From Candidatus Scalindua japonica (lineage in GTDB: Bacteria; Planctomycetota; Brocadiia; Brocadiales; Scalinduaceae), in contig NZ_BAOS01000031.1 of the NCBI RefSeq assembly GCF_002443295.1, forward strand, positions 23,608-87,607: DNA of 64,000 nt, read 5' to 3'. Positions within the stretch are counted from its first letter, which is position 1; every line of letters starts with the position of its first letter. Below, one piece after another: positions 27,262 through 36,589 of this stretch. The translations under genes were made by a program, and so were the position numbers. Below the pieces are notes generated by a model. It had not been told where the DNA came from. It saw only the letters and a program-made list of their open reading frames with translations, and made no database searches.

Positions 27262-29184
27262 TTAAGTTCTATTCTTAGCCTCTCTTTCAACACGCACAAG
27301 GAATTCTGACAACGGCAGAGATCCCTCATCTCCATTCTTACGGCTCCTGACTGACACAGTCTCTTCATCCACCTCTCTATCACCTATAATGAGTAGATAA
27401 GGGATTTTCTCCAATGTACCTTCTCTGATCTTAAAGCCGGTCTTCTCGTTTCTTAAATCACAATCAGCTCGGATCCCTGTCTCGGATAATCGATCCTTTA
27501 TTTTTTTACTATATTCATCATGGGCATCTGTTATTGGTAAAATTCTTACCTGTGTAGGCGCCAGCCACAAAGGGAAGTCACCGGCATAATGTTCCAGCAG
27601 GCACCCGACAAATCTCTCCATGGCGCCAAGCACGGTACGATGTACCATCACCACTTTATGCTTTTTGCCGTCAGAAGCGATATAGTTAACGTCAAACCTT
27701 TCAGGTAAATTAAAATCTACCTGAATAGTTGGCCCCTGCCAACCCCTTCCCAGCGCGTCCTTAATTTTTATATCTATTGCCGGCCCATAGAACTTTGCCT
27801 CCCCTTCCTCCCTCGTATATTCCAACTCTTTCTGTTCGAGGGCGTTTTTTAAAGCCTCTTCGGCAAGGTCCCAATTTTCATTTTCACCTATATACTTTTC
27901 GGATTCTCCTTTACCTCTCACCGCAAGTTCTATTTCATATTCATTAAACCCGAAACTTTCCAGCATATATTGCGCCAGATCTATAATTCCAACTATTTCA
28001 TCCTTTAACTGGTCCGGCCTGCAGAAGACATGGGCATCGTCCTGAGTGAAACCGCGGACCCTCAAAAGTCCATGCAAAACACCAGATCTCTCATATCTAT
28101 AAACAGTGCCAAGTTCACCCCACCTTTGCGGCAGATCGCGATAACTACGGACCTTTGTCTGGTACATAAGAATTGCAAAAGGACAATTCATCGGTTTCAA
28201 TATATACTCCTGCCCGTCAACTTCTATAGGGGAAAACATACTCTCTTTATAGAAGTGCAGATGTCCGCTTGTTTTCCAGAGATCTATTTTTGCAATGTGA
28301 GGACTATAAACTATTTCATATCCTCGTTTATAATGCTCTTCTCTCCAGAATGTTTCTATAATGCTCCTTATTCTTGCTCCTTTTGGGTGCCAGAATACAA
28401 GACCGGGACCACCCTGGTCATGGAAGCTGTAAAGGTCTAACGCGGTACCCACTTTTCTGTGGTCGCGTTTTTTAGCCTCTTCTAAAAGCTTCAAATGTAC
28501 CCTTAAATCCTTCTTATTTGTAAACGCCGTACCATATATCCTCTGAAGCATCGGGTTGGTTTCTTTACCGCGCCAGTATGCTCCGGCAACACTTAGCAGT
28601 TTAAATGCCGTAATCTTCTTAGTACTTGCCAAATGCGGGCCTCTGCACAAGTCCACAAAATCACCCTGTCTGTAAAAGGAAATAGTTTGATCTTCCAGGC
28701 CCTTAATCAACTCAACCTTGTAATCCTGCCCAGACTCTTTCATCATTTTTATGGCAATATCACTGGTCTCTTCAAAACGGTCAAATGTCTCGTCAGACTC
28801 AATAATCCTCTTCATCTCCGCCTCTATCTTCTCAAGATCTTCTTCTGTCAGGGTTGTGTCCAGATCAAAGTCATAGTAGAAACCGTCCTTGATGGAAGGG
28901 CCAATCCCGAGCCTGGCATTCGGATATAGATTAGTGACTGCCTGGGCCATAACGTGGGCGGTGCTATGCCTGAGTATCTCCAGTCCATCTTCAGAGTCTG
29001 CCATCACAAGGTCCAGGGCCGTATCTGTTTCGATCTGGCTCTCAAGATCGACAAGCATGCTGTTAACCTTACCGGCTATTGCCATACCTCGGCTCTGTCC
29101 GGCAATATCGCAAGCCACGTCCTTTACAGTGACCTTATCTTCATATTTTCTTTCAATACCGTCGGGTAGAGTTATCTTAACCAT
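27262..29184 (-). CDS. thrS: Threonyl-tRNA synthetase
   Basis: Charges tRNA-Thr; cytoplasmic class II enzyme. Its 640 residues contain an N-terminal TGS domain (1-60), the editing domain with HSTAHVMAQAV (near 73), class II motif 2 in YRYERSGVLHGLLRVRGFTQ with following DDAH, and zinc ligands in MNCPF, DDAH and VHRTVLG. The C-terminal anticodon domain begins near WLAPTQVRILPI. It is the first gene of the translation operon, 86 bp before infC. Confidence 0.96.
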   Translation of the reverse strand: MVKITLPDGIERKYEDKVTVKDVACDIAGQSRGMAIAGKVNSMLVDLESQIETDTALDLVMADSEDGLEILRHSTAHVMAQAVTNLYPNARLGIGPSIKDGFYYDFDLDTTLTEEDLEKIEAEMKRIIESDETFDRFEETSDIAIKMMKESGQDYKVELIKGLEDQTISFYRQGDFVDLCRGPHLASTKKITAFKLLSVAGAYWRGKETNPMLQRIYGTAFTNKKDLRVHLKLLEEAKKRDHRKVGTALDLYSFHDQGGPGLVFWHPKGARIRSIIETFWREEHYKRGYEIVYSPHIAKIDLWKTSGHLHFYKESMFSPIEVDGQEYILKPMNCPFAILMYQTKVRSYRDLPQRWGELGTVYRYERSGVLHGLLRVRGFTQDDAHVFCRPDQLKDEIVGIIDLAQYMLESFGFNEYEIELAVRGKGESEKYIGENENWDLAEEALKNALEQKELEYTREEGEAKFYGPAIDIKIKDALGRGWQGPTIQVDFNLPERFDVNYIASDGKKHKVVMVHRTVLGAMERFVGCLLEHYAGDFPLWLAPTQVRILPITDAHDEYSKKIKDRLSETGIRADCDLRNEKTGFKIREGTLEKIPYLLIIGDREVDEETVSVRSRKNGDEGSLPLSEFLVRVEREAKNRT

Positions 29185-29648
29185 TTTTCTCTCAATTAAT
29201 AGTAATTTTTCCGCACATTATGGGAAACAGTCAATTTACCCGATTTTTATCTTCATTTCAACAAATAAGTCGAGTATTTTATATATTTCATATATAAACC
29301 ACTTATTAATGATAGATATGAATTTTTACCCAATCCTTAAGAAAGGGTTGATGGAAACCAGAGATTTAACATTTGCTCCAGTTATTTTAGCCTTATAAAA
29401 CACACTAAAGATGAACAGGGATATAGTCCCTGAAATAAACCCGCCGATCAATGACGGGTAATTGCAGCGATGCCTACTCTTCTGTTGACAACTAAATTTT
29501 CAAATTGTAATCTCTTGCATATAATAACATTATAAGAGGCGAAAGATCAGAGTAAGAAGAAATATTGCCTGTTACTCCGATCTTTCGCCTAGATTTTCTG
29601 ATTTATTTAATGGATGGTAGCAACTTTTGTGTAATTTATTGATTATAA
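29185..29648. other. Divergent intergenic region between thrS and a symporter gene
   Basis: It should hold promoters for both directions. Three hairpins are visible: 29416-29432 (cagggatatagtccctg), 29442-29462 (acccg/cgggt) and a long one at 29537-29590, listed separately. No T-box signature (TGGNACCGCG) was found upstream of thrS. Confidence 0.5.
29537..29590. promoter_or_regulatory. 19-bp inverted repeat upstream of the symporter gene
   Basis: The arm aggcgaaagatcagagtaa (29537-29555) and its complement ttactccgatctttcgcct (29572-29590) differ at one wobble position, with a 16-base loop. It ends 59 bases before the symporter ATG. Either an RNA hairpin in the 5' leader or a double operator is possible. 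Confidence 0.45.
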
Positions 29649-31178
29649 ATGATATCCACACTTGACTGGCTCGTACTTCTGGCCTATGCAGGCGTAGTTA
29701 CCACCTTTGGTTTTTTGGCAGGTAAAAAGGAGAGTACATCTGAAGACTACTTCCTTGGTGGTCGTAAGATGCCATGGTTGTCTGTTATGGTTTCCATTTA
29801 CGCCACTTCGCTTTCCGCTCTTACATTTATAGGTGTTCCGGGCGCCGCGTTTGGAGGTGATTTTGTTTATCTTCAGTTGGCAATCGGTGATCTGGCCGGA
29901 CGCATTCTCGTCTCAACCCTGCTATTAACAGCGTACTACAAGAGCCAGGTAACTACCATTTATGAGTTTCTGGGAAAGCGCTTTGGTCCAAGGAGCCGTG
30001 ATGCCGGGACAGGGTTTTTTATACTTACCCGTATAGTGGCAAGTGGTGTTCGCCTGGCAGGGTGTGCCATAGCGCTTTCTGTTGTATTTGAGATTCCACT
30101 TAACGGAGCAATTGTATTAATCGCGGTTGTAGCGCTTGTGTACACTGCCCTGGGAGGAATTAAGGCGGTCATATGGACAGACGCGCTTCAGTTTTTCCTT
30201 CTCCTGGGTGGAGCAATTGTAACATTATCTGTTATCTGGTCTGCAATTCCGGGGGGATTTAATGAGTTTTTTCAGATTGGGTCTGAATTTGAGAAATTCA
30301 GGATTTTTCATGTCTCTGCTTCGCCGTCCCATCCTGAATTTTTTTTGAATTTCAACAATCCCAATGCCCTTGCTGCAGGTCTGCTATTTGGGTGTTTCAC
30401 AACATTTGCGGTGTTAGGTACCGATCAGGACCTCGTACAGCGGATGTTGACATGCGACCATGTAAAAAAAGGTCAAAAGGCCTTACTATGGACGGCAGCA
30501 CTTAATTTCCCCATAACATTACTTTTTTTAAGCGTGGGTGCTGCCCTTTTTGCCTATTACAAAGTTGTTCCTGACGCTGCGGTAGATGCTTTTGCTACGG
30601 CACAACATAATGATTATATCTTTCCCCATTTCATAAAAACAGTACTTACTCCCGGATTGCGGGGGTTACTGATTGCTGCACTGCTTGCTGCTGCCATGTC
30701 ATCTCTTGATTCAGCTCTTAATGCTCTCTCTTCCACATTTTATATTGATATTTACAAAAGATATATAAGACCTGAAACAGATGAGAAAGGAGCTGTTACT
30801 TTATCCAGATACTCTGTGATTATATTTGCCGCTATTCTGGCGTTTGTGGCAATGCAGTGTGGTAAAACCGAATCTGTTTTATGGCTTGGGTTCAAAGCCT
30901 TTGGTTATACCTACGGTGCTATGATTGGGGTTTTCCTCATTGCGGTCCTCACAAATAAACGCGGTAATGACATTGCCAATGTTGCAATAATGGTTACGAG
31001 TGTGCTTATGGTCCTGTTTTTAACGGCTGATTCAATTGGGCCGCTACAGGAAATCCGTTCAACCCTTCTTTCTCCACTGGGAATTGAGAAAATATCCTGG
31101 AAATGGTCGATTATTATAGGGTCGATATGGACGTTTGGTATTGGTGTTATTTTCTCAGGAAAACCATTAAAAAGTTAA
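29649..31178 (+). CDS. Sodium:solute symporter (SSS family)
   Basis: A 509-residue inner-membrane transporter with about 13 hydrophobic spans. The family signature is near the N-terminus, GFLAGKKESTSEDYFLGGRK, followed by MPWLSVMVSIYATSLSALTF. A later GLLIAALLAAAMSSLDSALN (about 340) is the conserved sodium-site helix. The substrate cannot be named; family members carry sugars, amino acids, nucleosides, or acetate. It converges with a second SSS gene 60 bp away. Confidence 0.85.
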   Translation: MISTLDWLVLLAYAGVVTTFGFLAGKKESTSEDYFLGGRKMPWLSVMVSIYATSLSALTFIGVPGAAFGGDFVYLQLAIGDLAGRILVSTLLLTAYYKSQVTTIYEFLGKRFGPRSRDAGTGFFILTRIVASGVRLAGCAIALSVVFEIPLNGAIVLIAVVALVYTALGGIKAVIWTDALQFFLLLGGAIVTLSVIWSAIPGGFNEFFQIGSEFEKFRIFHVSASPSHPEFFLNFNNPNALAAGLLFGCFTTFAVLGTDQDLVQRMLTCDHVKKGQKALLWTAALNFPITLLFLSVGAALFAYYKVVPDAAVDAFATAQHNDYIFPHFIKTVLTPGLRGLLIAALLAAAMSSLDSALNALSSTFYIDIYKRYIRPETDEKGAVTLSRYSVIIFAAILAFVAMQCGKTESVLWLGFKAFGYTYGAMIGVFLIAVLTNKRGNDIANVAIMVTSVLMVLFLTADSIGPLQEIRSTLLSPLGIEKISWKWSIIIGSIWTFGIGVIFSGKPLKS

Positions 31179-31245
31179 AAGTGAACTAAAACGCCTGAAG
31201 TTGAAAAAGAAAATTGTCCTTCCTTTAACTTTAGCCACTTACCCT
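31171..31245. repeat. Dispersed intergenic repeat, copy 1
   Basis: Shares aaaaagttaaaa, acgcctgaagtt and tttaactttag, in that order, with the pgl-gnd gap at 42267-42360. The aaagttaaa and tttaacttt arms can pair, so each copy could fold as a hairpin. Here it sits between two convergent genes. Confidence 0.4.
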
Positions 31246-32855
31246 GGTATTAAATGTAAAACCCTTGAAACTATTATTGAGATAATGATTATAACAAAAG
31301 TATATACCAAAAGCGCATAGACTCTCTTGTCTCTAAGCCAGCTCTTCTTTTCCGGGTGTTTCTTTAAAATTCCTTTTAATGTCCAGTCTACAGAGACTGG
31401 TGAGGCAGTTGTGGATATTTTTGAATATATAAGTGAAATACATAGTGTCGTACAGAACCCGATTGGTCCCCACCAGAGCCATGAGATTGAAGGTACGTAT
31501 TGCCCCAGGAGGAAGTTAAGTGTAGTACCAGCTATTATGCCGGTGATGATAGCGGAACCTGTTATCGACCTGAATAAAATACCGGCTAAAAAAGTAGCCA
31601 GAATCGGGCCGGAAAATGCCGAACCTATCATGTTTACTATTTCTATTACGGTGGAAGAAGATCTTGCTACAAAGTAAGCCCCTCCCGCACAGAGTATACC
31701 CCAGAACAGTGTTATGAGTTTTGAGAGGCGAAGCATCTTGAGGGGTTTTTGTGCAATGTCAGGTCTGAATTTCAGGACAAAATCTGAAACAGTTACGGCA
31801 GATAATGAATTAAAAGCTGAATCTATGCTCGACATGGAAGCGGCAAATAGACCTGCCATTACCAGGCCTACCACGCCAACCGGCAGATAGTTGATCATAA
31901 ATGTAGGTACCAGGTAATCCGGATTTTTGTCCTGGATCTTAGTGGCAAAGTCAGGTTGACTTTGAATAAAGGCCGCCAGGACAACTCCAAAAATAATATA
32001 GGTGAGAACTATCGGAAACCTGATTAATCCGTTAATCATGAGCGCGTTCTGTGCCTGGCGGACATCCGGTGTGGCAAGTAATCTCTGGGCCTGGCTCTGG
32101 TCACATCCATAATAGCCTACATAAAGAAAGATACACCCGATAATCATGGGCCAGAAGGCAAAGGTCTGGCCGTCTCCAAAACCGTGATGGGAAAAATCTA
32201 TTGAATTCAGGCGGGCCGGATCAATTGAGATGGAGGAAAAATCTTTACCCAAAATACTTATAGATACAATTAGTGCGACAAGTACACCGCCGTACAGGAT
32301 GATAAGCTGGAGAATGTCGCTGTATACGTCTGCCATTATTCCACCAATTGTTGTGTACGCAATGGAAACTATGGCCATAATAATCATAGTCGTAACAATA
32401 GGCAGATCCATTATTACAGAAAGTACCAGTGCTGATGTGTAGAGGATTACGCTTGTTGAAAGCCCACGTGAAAACATAAAAAGGGCTGACAGTGTGAACC
32501 GTGTTCTCTTCCCGAATCGTCGTTCAGCATATTCATATACCGATGAACCGGAGAGCTGTCGGAAAACGGGGACCAGTAAAAACATTATGGCAATCATGGA
32601 AACCGGTACGGCAAACTCGAATTGCAGCCATTTGATACCTCCTCCTGTCTTGAGCGCTACAAACGCGGGGGCGCTGACCAGGCTTATCGCACTTACCTGG
32701 TTTGCGGCGAGAGATATGGCAATAACAGTGGGTCCCATCTTTCTTCCACCAAGAAAGTAGTCATCGGTGGATTGTTGACGTCTTGCCAGCCAGACGCCAA
32801 GTCCAATAATACCAATCAAATAGGTTGTCAATACAACCCAGTCTATATTAGTCAT
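31239..32855 (-). CDS. Sodium:solute symporter (SSS family)
   Basis: A 538-residue membrane protein with about 13 spans. It has the same family layout as its convergent neighbour: LARRQQSTDDYFLGGRKMGP, then VISLAANQVSAISLVSAPAF near residue 55, and GLVMAGLFAASMSSIDSAFN (about 340). Sequence between the two is clearly different, so they are not a recent duplication. The C-terminus ends in an additional hydrophobic span (ALLVYTFVIIIISIIVSRVL). The substrate is unknown. Confidence 0.85.
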   Translation of the reverse strand: MTNIDWVVLTTYLIGIIGLGVWLARRQQSTDDYFLGGRKMGPTVIAISLAANQVSAISLVSAPAFVALKTGGGIKWLQFEFAVPVSMIAIMFLLVPVFRQLSGSSVYEYAERRFGKRTRFTLSALFMFSRGLSTSVILYTSALVLSVIMDLPIVTTMIIMAIVSIAYTTIGGIMADVYSDILQLIILYGGVLVALIVSISILGKDFSSISIDPARLNSIDFSHHGFGDGQTFAFWPMIIGCIFLYVGYYGCDQSQAQRLLATPDVRQAQNALMINGLIRFPIVLTYIIFGVVLAAFIQSQPDFATKIQDKNPDYLVPTFMINYLPVGVVGLVMAGLFAASMSSIDSAFNSLSAVTVSDFVLKFRPDIAQKPLKMLRLSKLITLFWGILCAGGAYFVARSSSTVIEIVNMIGSAFSGPILATFLAGILFRSITGSAIITGIIAGTTLNFLLGQYVPSISWLWWGPIGFCTTLCISLIYSKISTTASPVSVDWTLKGILKKHPEKKSWLRDKRVYALLVYTFVIIIISIIVSRVLHLIPG

Positions 32856-33115
32856 GTTTCATAGCGGGTTTTACTTCAGGTACTAAAGTTACTTCAAACT
32901 TGCTATATTGACATGTAGTATGAGTTTGCATATCTTTAAAATCAAGGCAAAAAGATGATGGTGGTTATTGAGATTTATTCCTTAAGTTTTTGTGGATATA
33001 TCCGATACTAAATACATAAGAGTTTTAACTCTGTTTAATGTATTAAGCATCCTGTCGGCCAACAGGCAGGTAATAACACGAAAAACACTCTGAATTACAG
33101 AAAGGGGAGAATGAG

Positions 33116-33331
33116 GTGGGAATAAACAGGTTATTTCTGGGTCCATTTAATGCTAAGATCTTTGGTGAGGAGATCAAAGAGAAGCAAGATAAGGTATTTG
33201 ACGAGATTCTACAGGAGGAACATGTAAAGTTTGAACAACTGATATCAAAGATAGAAAAGAAATGGAATACAGAAAATCATTGCCGGGAATATAATCTTAA
33301 AGAAAAATACCATTTGCCGTCTACTGAGTAA
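33116..33331 (+). CDS. Small helical hypothetical protein (71 aa)
   Basis: A 71-residue product with a GTG start behind a GGGGAG-type ribosome binding site at about 33103-33110. It is charged and helical (KEKQDKVFDEILQEEHVKFE), with no signal peptide or membrane span and no known family. A terminator-like hairpin directly follows, which supports a real short transcription unit. Confidence 0.5.
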   Translation: MGINRLFLGPFNAKIFGEEIKEKQDKVFDEILQEEHVKFEQLISKIEKKWNTENHCREYNLKEKYHLPSTE

Positions 33332-33338
33332 TCATTCA

Positions 33339-33370
33339 TTGCACCCAGCGGCTTGTTTAGCGGGTGCAAT
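33339..33370 (+). terminator. Hairpin terminator after the 71-residue gene
   Basis: Arms ttgcaccc (33339-33346) and gggtgcaa (33362-33369) pair perfectly, with further agc/gc(g) pairing inside. It lies 8 bases past the stop and is followed by a T-rich run (ctatttctttctttc). It may also serve the converging greA. Confidence 0.6.
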
Positions 33371-33406
33371 GAACTATTTCTTTCTTTCTTGTTCTGCAAG
33401 GTTATA

Positions 33407-33877
33407 TTAGTATTCAATCTTCAATATTTTATAACGCAATACACCTGCCGGCGCATTTACCTCAACTTCATCATTTACTTTGTGCTCTAAGAATGCCTGT
33501 GCGAAAGGTGAAGAGACCAGTATTTTGTCATTTATCGGATCATCGTCACCCGCGCCTACCAATTCGTAGTTTTCGATATCTCCTGTATCCAGGTCCTTGA
33601 CCTCTACTTTTGCTCCAAAATGAACAGCATCAGTTGGGATATTGGAGGAGTCTACAATTTCTGTCCTTGCAAGTTTGTCTTCAAGTTGTCTGATCTTTGC
33701 TTCGAGCATCCCCTGCGCTTCTCTGGCGGCGTGGTATTCTGCATTTTCTTTAAGGTCGCCATATGCTCTTGCTGTTGCGATCGCTTCCTGGATCTCAGGC
33801 CTCTTTACATTTTTCATTTCATCTAACTCTTTTTTTAATTTTTCGAAGCCATCTTGTGACATATAAACTTTTTCCAT
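33407..33877 (-). CDS. greA: Transcription elongation factor GreA
   Basis: Stimulates RNA cleavage by backtracked RNA polymerase through its secondary channel. The start MEKVYMSQDGFEKLKKELDE at 33877 lies behind an AGGAGA ribosome binding site and gives 156 residues, normal for GreA; the longer frame to 33916 adds 13 unlikely residues. The N-terminal coiled coil holds the acidic tip in GDLKENAEYHAAREAQG (about 40-56), and the C-terminal FKBP-like domain ends ILVSSPFAQAFLEHKVNDEV plus VLRYKILKIEY. Confidence 0.95.
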   Translation of the reverse strand: MEKVYMSQDGFEKLKKELDEMKNVKRPEIQEAIATARAYGDLKENAEYHAAREAQGMLEAKIRQLEDKLARTEIVDSSNIPTDAVHFGAKVEVKDLDTGDIENYELVGAGDDDPINDKILVSSPFAQAFLEHKVNDEVEVNAPAGVLRYKILKIEY

Positions 33878-34070
33878 CTTATATCTCCTGGATTTATTTG
33901 GTAATAAAAAGATCATTTAAAATAATTTTAAACATAATGTCAATAAGATTATGCTGTTTAATTTAGTAGATTTATTTTTATATCTTGTGTAGTGTAGTTA
34001 TCTATCCGTGCCAATCGGGGCAATTCGTGTCTTAGTGTTGAGCCGGACTGGCTGAAAGGAGCTTAATTCT

Positions 34071-34835
34071 GTGAATCTAAAGAAAAATATTACAATTTCC
34101 TTATTACTGATTTTTTCTTTAACCTCTTTTTGTTCAACTGCATTCTCCAGACAGGGGACCTTAGTCGGACAAATAGTAGATGGTTTTGACAAAGTGGTAA
34201 AAGATGTTGAAGTTAAGATTAAGGGGACTAAGTTTGCTGCAAAGAGTGATGAGAATGGTAAATTTCGGATAAAATCCAACCCCGGTAAATTAGAAATAAC
34301 GTTCAGAAAGAAAGGTTATGCGAAGCAGACAATTCCTGTAAACATGTTTGACACTTCAGATATCCACTTACCACAATTAGCTTTCTGGAAATATCCTGAG
34401 AGCGGCGGGGTCTTTCTGGTTAGAGTAAATGATTACAAAAAGATTGAATACTCAAGTTTTTATTCGGAACGTGATGACAGCAGCATAAGTTTTTATGTTA
34501 AAGGAGAGTCGACGAAGATTGAGTGTCCGAAAGAGGCGTTTGAACAGGGTAAAATCTGGCTGATGATGCTTGATTACTCTAAGGATGAACCGATAGTAGT
34601 GGGTAAAAACCTCTACAGGGTTACAGATACCAACCTTTTAGGTAACATTGCATTTGAGTCAGGGGACTGGGCTGTGGAAAAGGTTGACGATAAGTATTCA
34701 GAGGTATCAAACAGGGTAGGCATTCGTTATCTAACGCTTGAGCCTGGAAAGTATTACTATTGTATCGGGCAACTTACATTAAGATCAAAGATAGGCTTCG
34801 GTTATTATTTTGAGATTGTGGATCCCACCCCTTAA
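34071..34835 (+). CDS. Exported carboxypeptidase-regulatory-like domain protein
   Basis: A 254-residue protein with a GTG start behind AAGGAG. The signal peptide (KKNITISLLLIFSLTSFC...) ends near residue 26. Residues about 30-95 form a CPR-like beta sandwich (GTLVGQIVDGFDKVVKDVEV, ENGKFRIKSNPGKLEITFRK), a module common in exported proteins of this kind of genome. The remaining 160 residues are not recognised. It is probably periplasmic or surface-bound, with function unknown. Confidence 0.7.
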   Translation: MNLKKNITISLLLIFSLTSFCSTAFSRQGTLVGQIVDGFDKVVKDVEVKIKGTKFAAKSDENGKFRIKSNPGKLEITFRKKGYAKQTIPVNMFDTSDIHLPQLAFWKYPESGGVFLVRVNDYKKIEYSSFYSERDDSSISFYVKGESTKIECPKEAFEQGKIWLMMLDYSKDEPIVVGKNLYRVTDTNLLGNIAFESGDWAVEKVDDKYSEVSNRVGIRYLTLEPGKYYYCIGQLTLRSKIGFGYYFEIVDPTP

Positions 34836-35137
34836 ATACCAAGCTGTATGGCCGGTATCCCCAGTCCAAACTGATACATCCCGGTGGCATGGACAAGCAG
34901 TTTTTTGCCTGTCCGTGTTAGAAAAAAAGAGGTAAGGACGAATCTACATATAAATTAGCCGAAGTCTTTTGCAGGTTACATCTTATAGATTGAATCGAAA
35001 CGTTAAATGGTTGCTATGCACATATTTACAAATAACTGAGAGTGCAGAAAAAACATCCAGAGAAAACCCGGAATAGAGGCGGAAAGTTAAAATGGACCAA
35101 ATCACTATTTTCAGGGTAAAAAGGGTTAGTAATAATT
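34836..35137. other. Intergenic region with a REP-like repeat
   Basis: No intact gene is seen. It contains the first copy of a hairpin-forming repeat (34882-34919) and, toward its end, the probable upstream part of the decayed NACHT gene. Confidence 0.45.
34882..34919. repeat. REP-like hairpin repeat, copy 1
   Basis: Reads cggtggcatggacaagcagt then tttttgcctgtccgtgtt. It matches copy 2 at 36728-36766 almost base for base outside the loop. Catggaca and tgtccgtg form the stem. Confidence 0.6.
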
Positions 35138-36191
35138 TCAGATGTGTTTACGACACTCTTTCTGAAAGGAGTTACACGTAAACCCGGACAATCCATAAAG
35201 GAGGCTTTGGGCCGTAATCCAGAGCATGAGATTAAGGAAGCAAAAAGAGAGTTCCAGGCGTCTGCCTGGAACGGATTTCCATGTAGTTGAACTTGAGCTG
35301 TTCAAAGACGAGCAGATCAAGGCATTTGCCGAAACATGGTATATGGTTACGGGAGAGTGGAAAGGGTGGCGACAGTACGCTGCGCGCTAATATTCTCCGT
35401 GAAGACCTGTGTCAGGAGTTAGCGTCAGCCCCAGGAATTTACTGGAACCAGGCCGAAAAAATAATTGTCTATATCCAGTAGAGGGTCGGCGTCTTACAGG
35501 CGAGAGATAATAAGATTTTTGCCTTTCCACACAGGACATTTCAGGAGTATCTTACCGCTTCATGTATCAAAAGAAAGTGAGATTTTGAAGTCTATTTAAG
35601 GGACAGGGTCAATGCGGACCTTTTCCATGGTGGAGAGAGATCTTTCTTCTAGTGGCTGGTTCTTGCAGAAATACACCAGAAAATATATACGAACTCATTG
35701 ATGCTTTGGTGCCCAATGATTACGACGAAAAAAGTTTATTTCGGGCCACAATCTTTCATGCCCAATTGGCTGCCCGCGCTATGGAGGAAACAGGTTTTTT
35801 GGCCTTTGTGGATGAGGAGTTGATTAAAGGGCCGGGTCGATTTGCCAAAATTCACAAACGTATTCAGGGGTGGTTGCTGCAGGCGATTACGGCTGATACA
35901 AAATTAAGTCCTACCGAAAGAAGCTCTGCCGGGACGGCGCTTGCGAAAATCGGAGACCCTCGAATTGATCCTGAAAAGTGGTTTTTGCCGAAAGAGGAGG
36001 ATTTCGGATTTATTCGTATTGAGGCCGGTGGATTTATAATGGGAAGTGATAACCCCTTTGGTTTGCAGGATATGAATGGTAATGTCTGGAAATGGGCACT
36101 ACATAGTTTTTTAGCATACAAATCATTGTTTTATGAGGAGTCATTAAAGGAAAGTGTGATTGACTTACGGTGTAATATTAGATATAAATAA
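35100..36191 (+). pseudogene. Decayed NACHT-type NTPase with C-terminal FGE/SUMF1 domain
   Basis: Pieces in different frames recall STAND/NACHT proteins ending in a formylglycine-generating-enzyme-like domain. In order: VELELFKDEQIKAFAETWY (about 35285-35340), ILREDLCQELASAPGIYWNQ (about 35390-35450), then FAFPHRTFQEYLTASCIKR (about 35518-35574, the usual end of the NTPase part). A 179-codon frame at 35652-36191 has a helical region (TERSSAGTALAKIGDPRIDP) followed by FGFIRIEAGGFIMGSDNPFG, which joins directly to LQDMNGNVWKW. In a complete FGE domain about 150 residues separate these two motifs, so the middle is deleted. The ATP-binding part is not found. Multiple frameshifts, stops and the deletion make it non-functional. 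Confidence 0.65.
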
Positions 36192-36247
36192 CCTATGTAA
36201 AATGGGTTGGACTTAAATTTCTATTCATGTAGAAAGGGGTATAGATA

Positions 36248-36589
36248 GTGTTAAAAGGATTAAAAAGAGACTTAATTACGATACTGACGATTTGTGTGGT
36301 AGTTTTTGGCGGATCTCTTTACAGTGCCAATAATATTAATGCGGAAGAGGGTAAAAAGAAGACTATTTATATCTGTTACTGTGCCGGTGGCTGTCTCTGT
36401 GCCTATGAGACGTATGAGCCCGGTGGAAGATGTGTCTGCGGCCTGGCTACGATACCATCAGACAGGGAAGAGATGAGTGACGAGTACGAATATGAGTGTG
36501 ACTGCGGCACCATGTGTGAATGTGGAACAGTGGCCGATGAACCGGGCCTGTGTCATTGCGGAATATTGGAAATGAAGGAAGTGGAGTAA
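36248..36589 (+). CDS. Small exported cysteine-rich protein (12 Cys)
   Basis: A 113-residue protein with a GTG start and ribosome binding site (AAAGGGG). Residues 1-32 form a signal peptide or anchor (LITILTICVVVFGGSLYSAN). The mature part has 12 cysteines, all in CxC or CxxxCxC settings: ICYCAGGCLCAYE, GRCVCG, ECDCGTMCECG and LCHCG. The pattern suggests a metal- or cluster-binding protein, or dense disulfides, outside the cytoplasm. Acidic residues lie between (SDREEMSDEYEYE). I know no family with this exact pattern. It is next to the NACHT-FGE remnant. Confidence 0.65.
   Translation: MLKGLKRDLITILTICVVVFGGSLYSANNINAEEGKKKTIYICYCAGGCLCAYETYEPGGRCVCGLATIPSDREEMSDEYEYECDCGTMCECGTVADEPGLCHCGILEMKEVE

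Noticed and set aside
29185..29648. T-box riboswitch before thrS
   Set aside because: Looked for the conserved TGGNACCGCG antiterminator bulge on the minus strand and did not find it.
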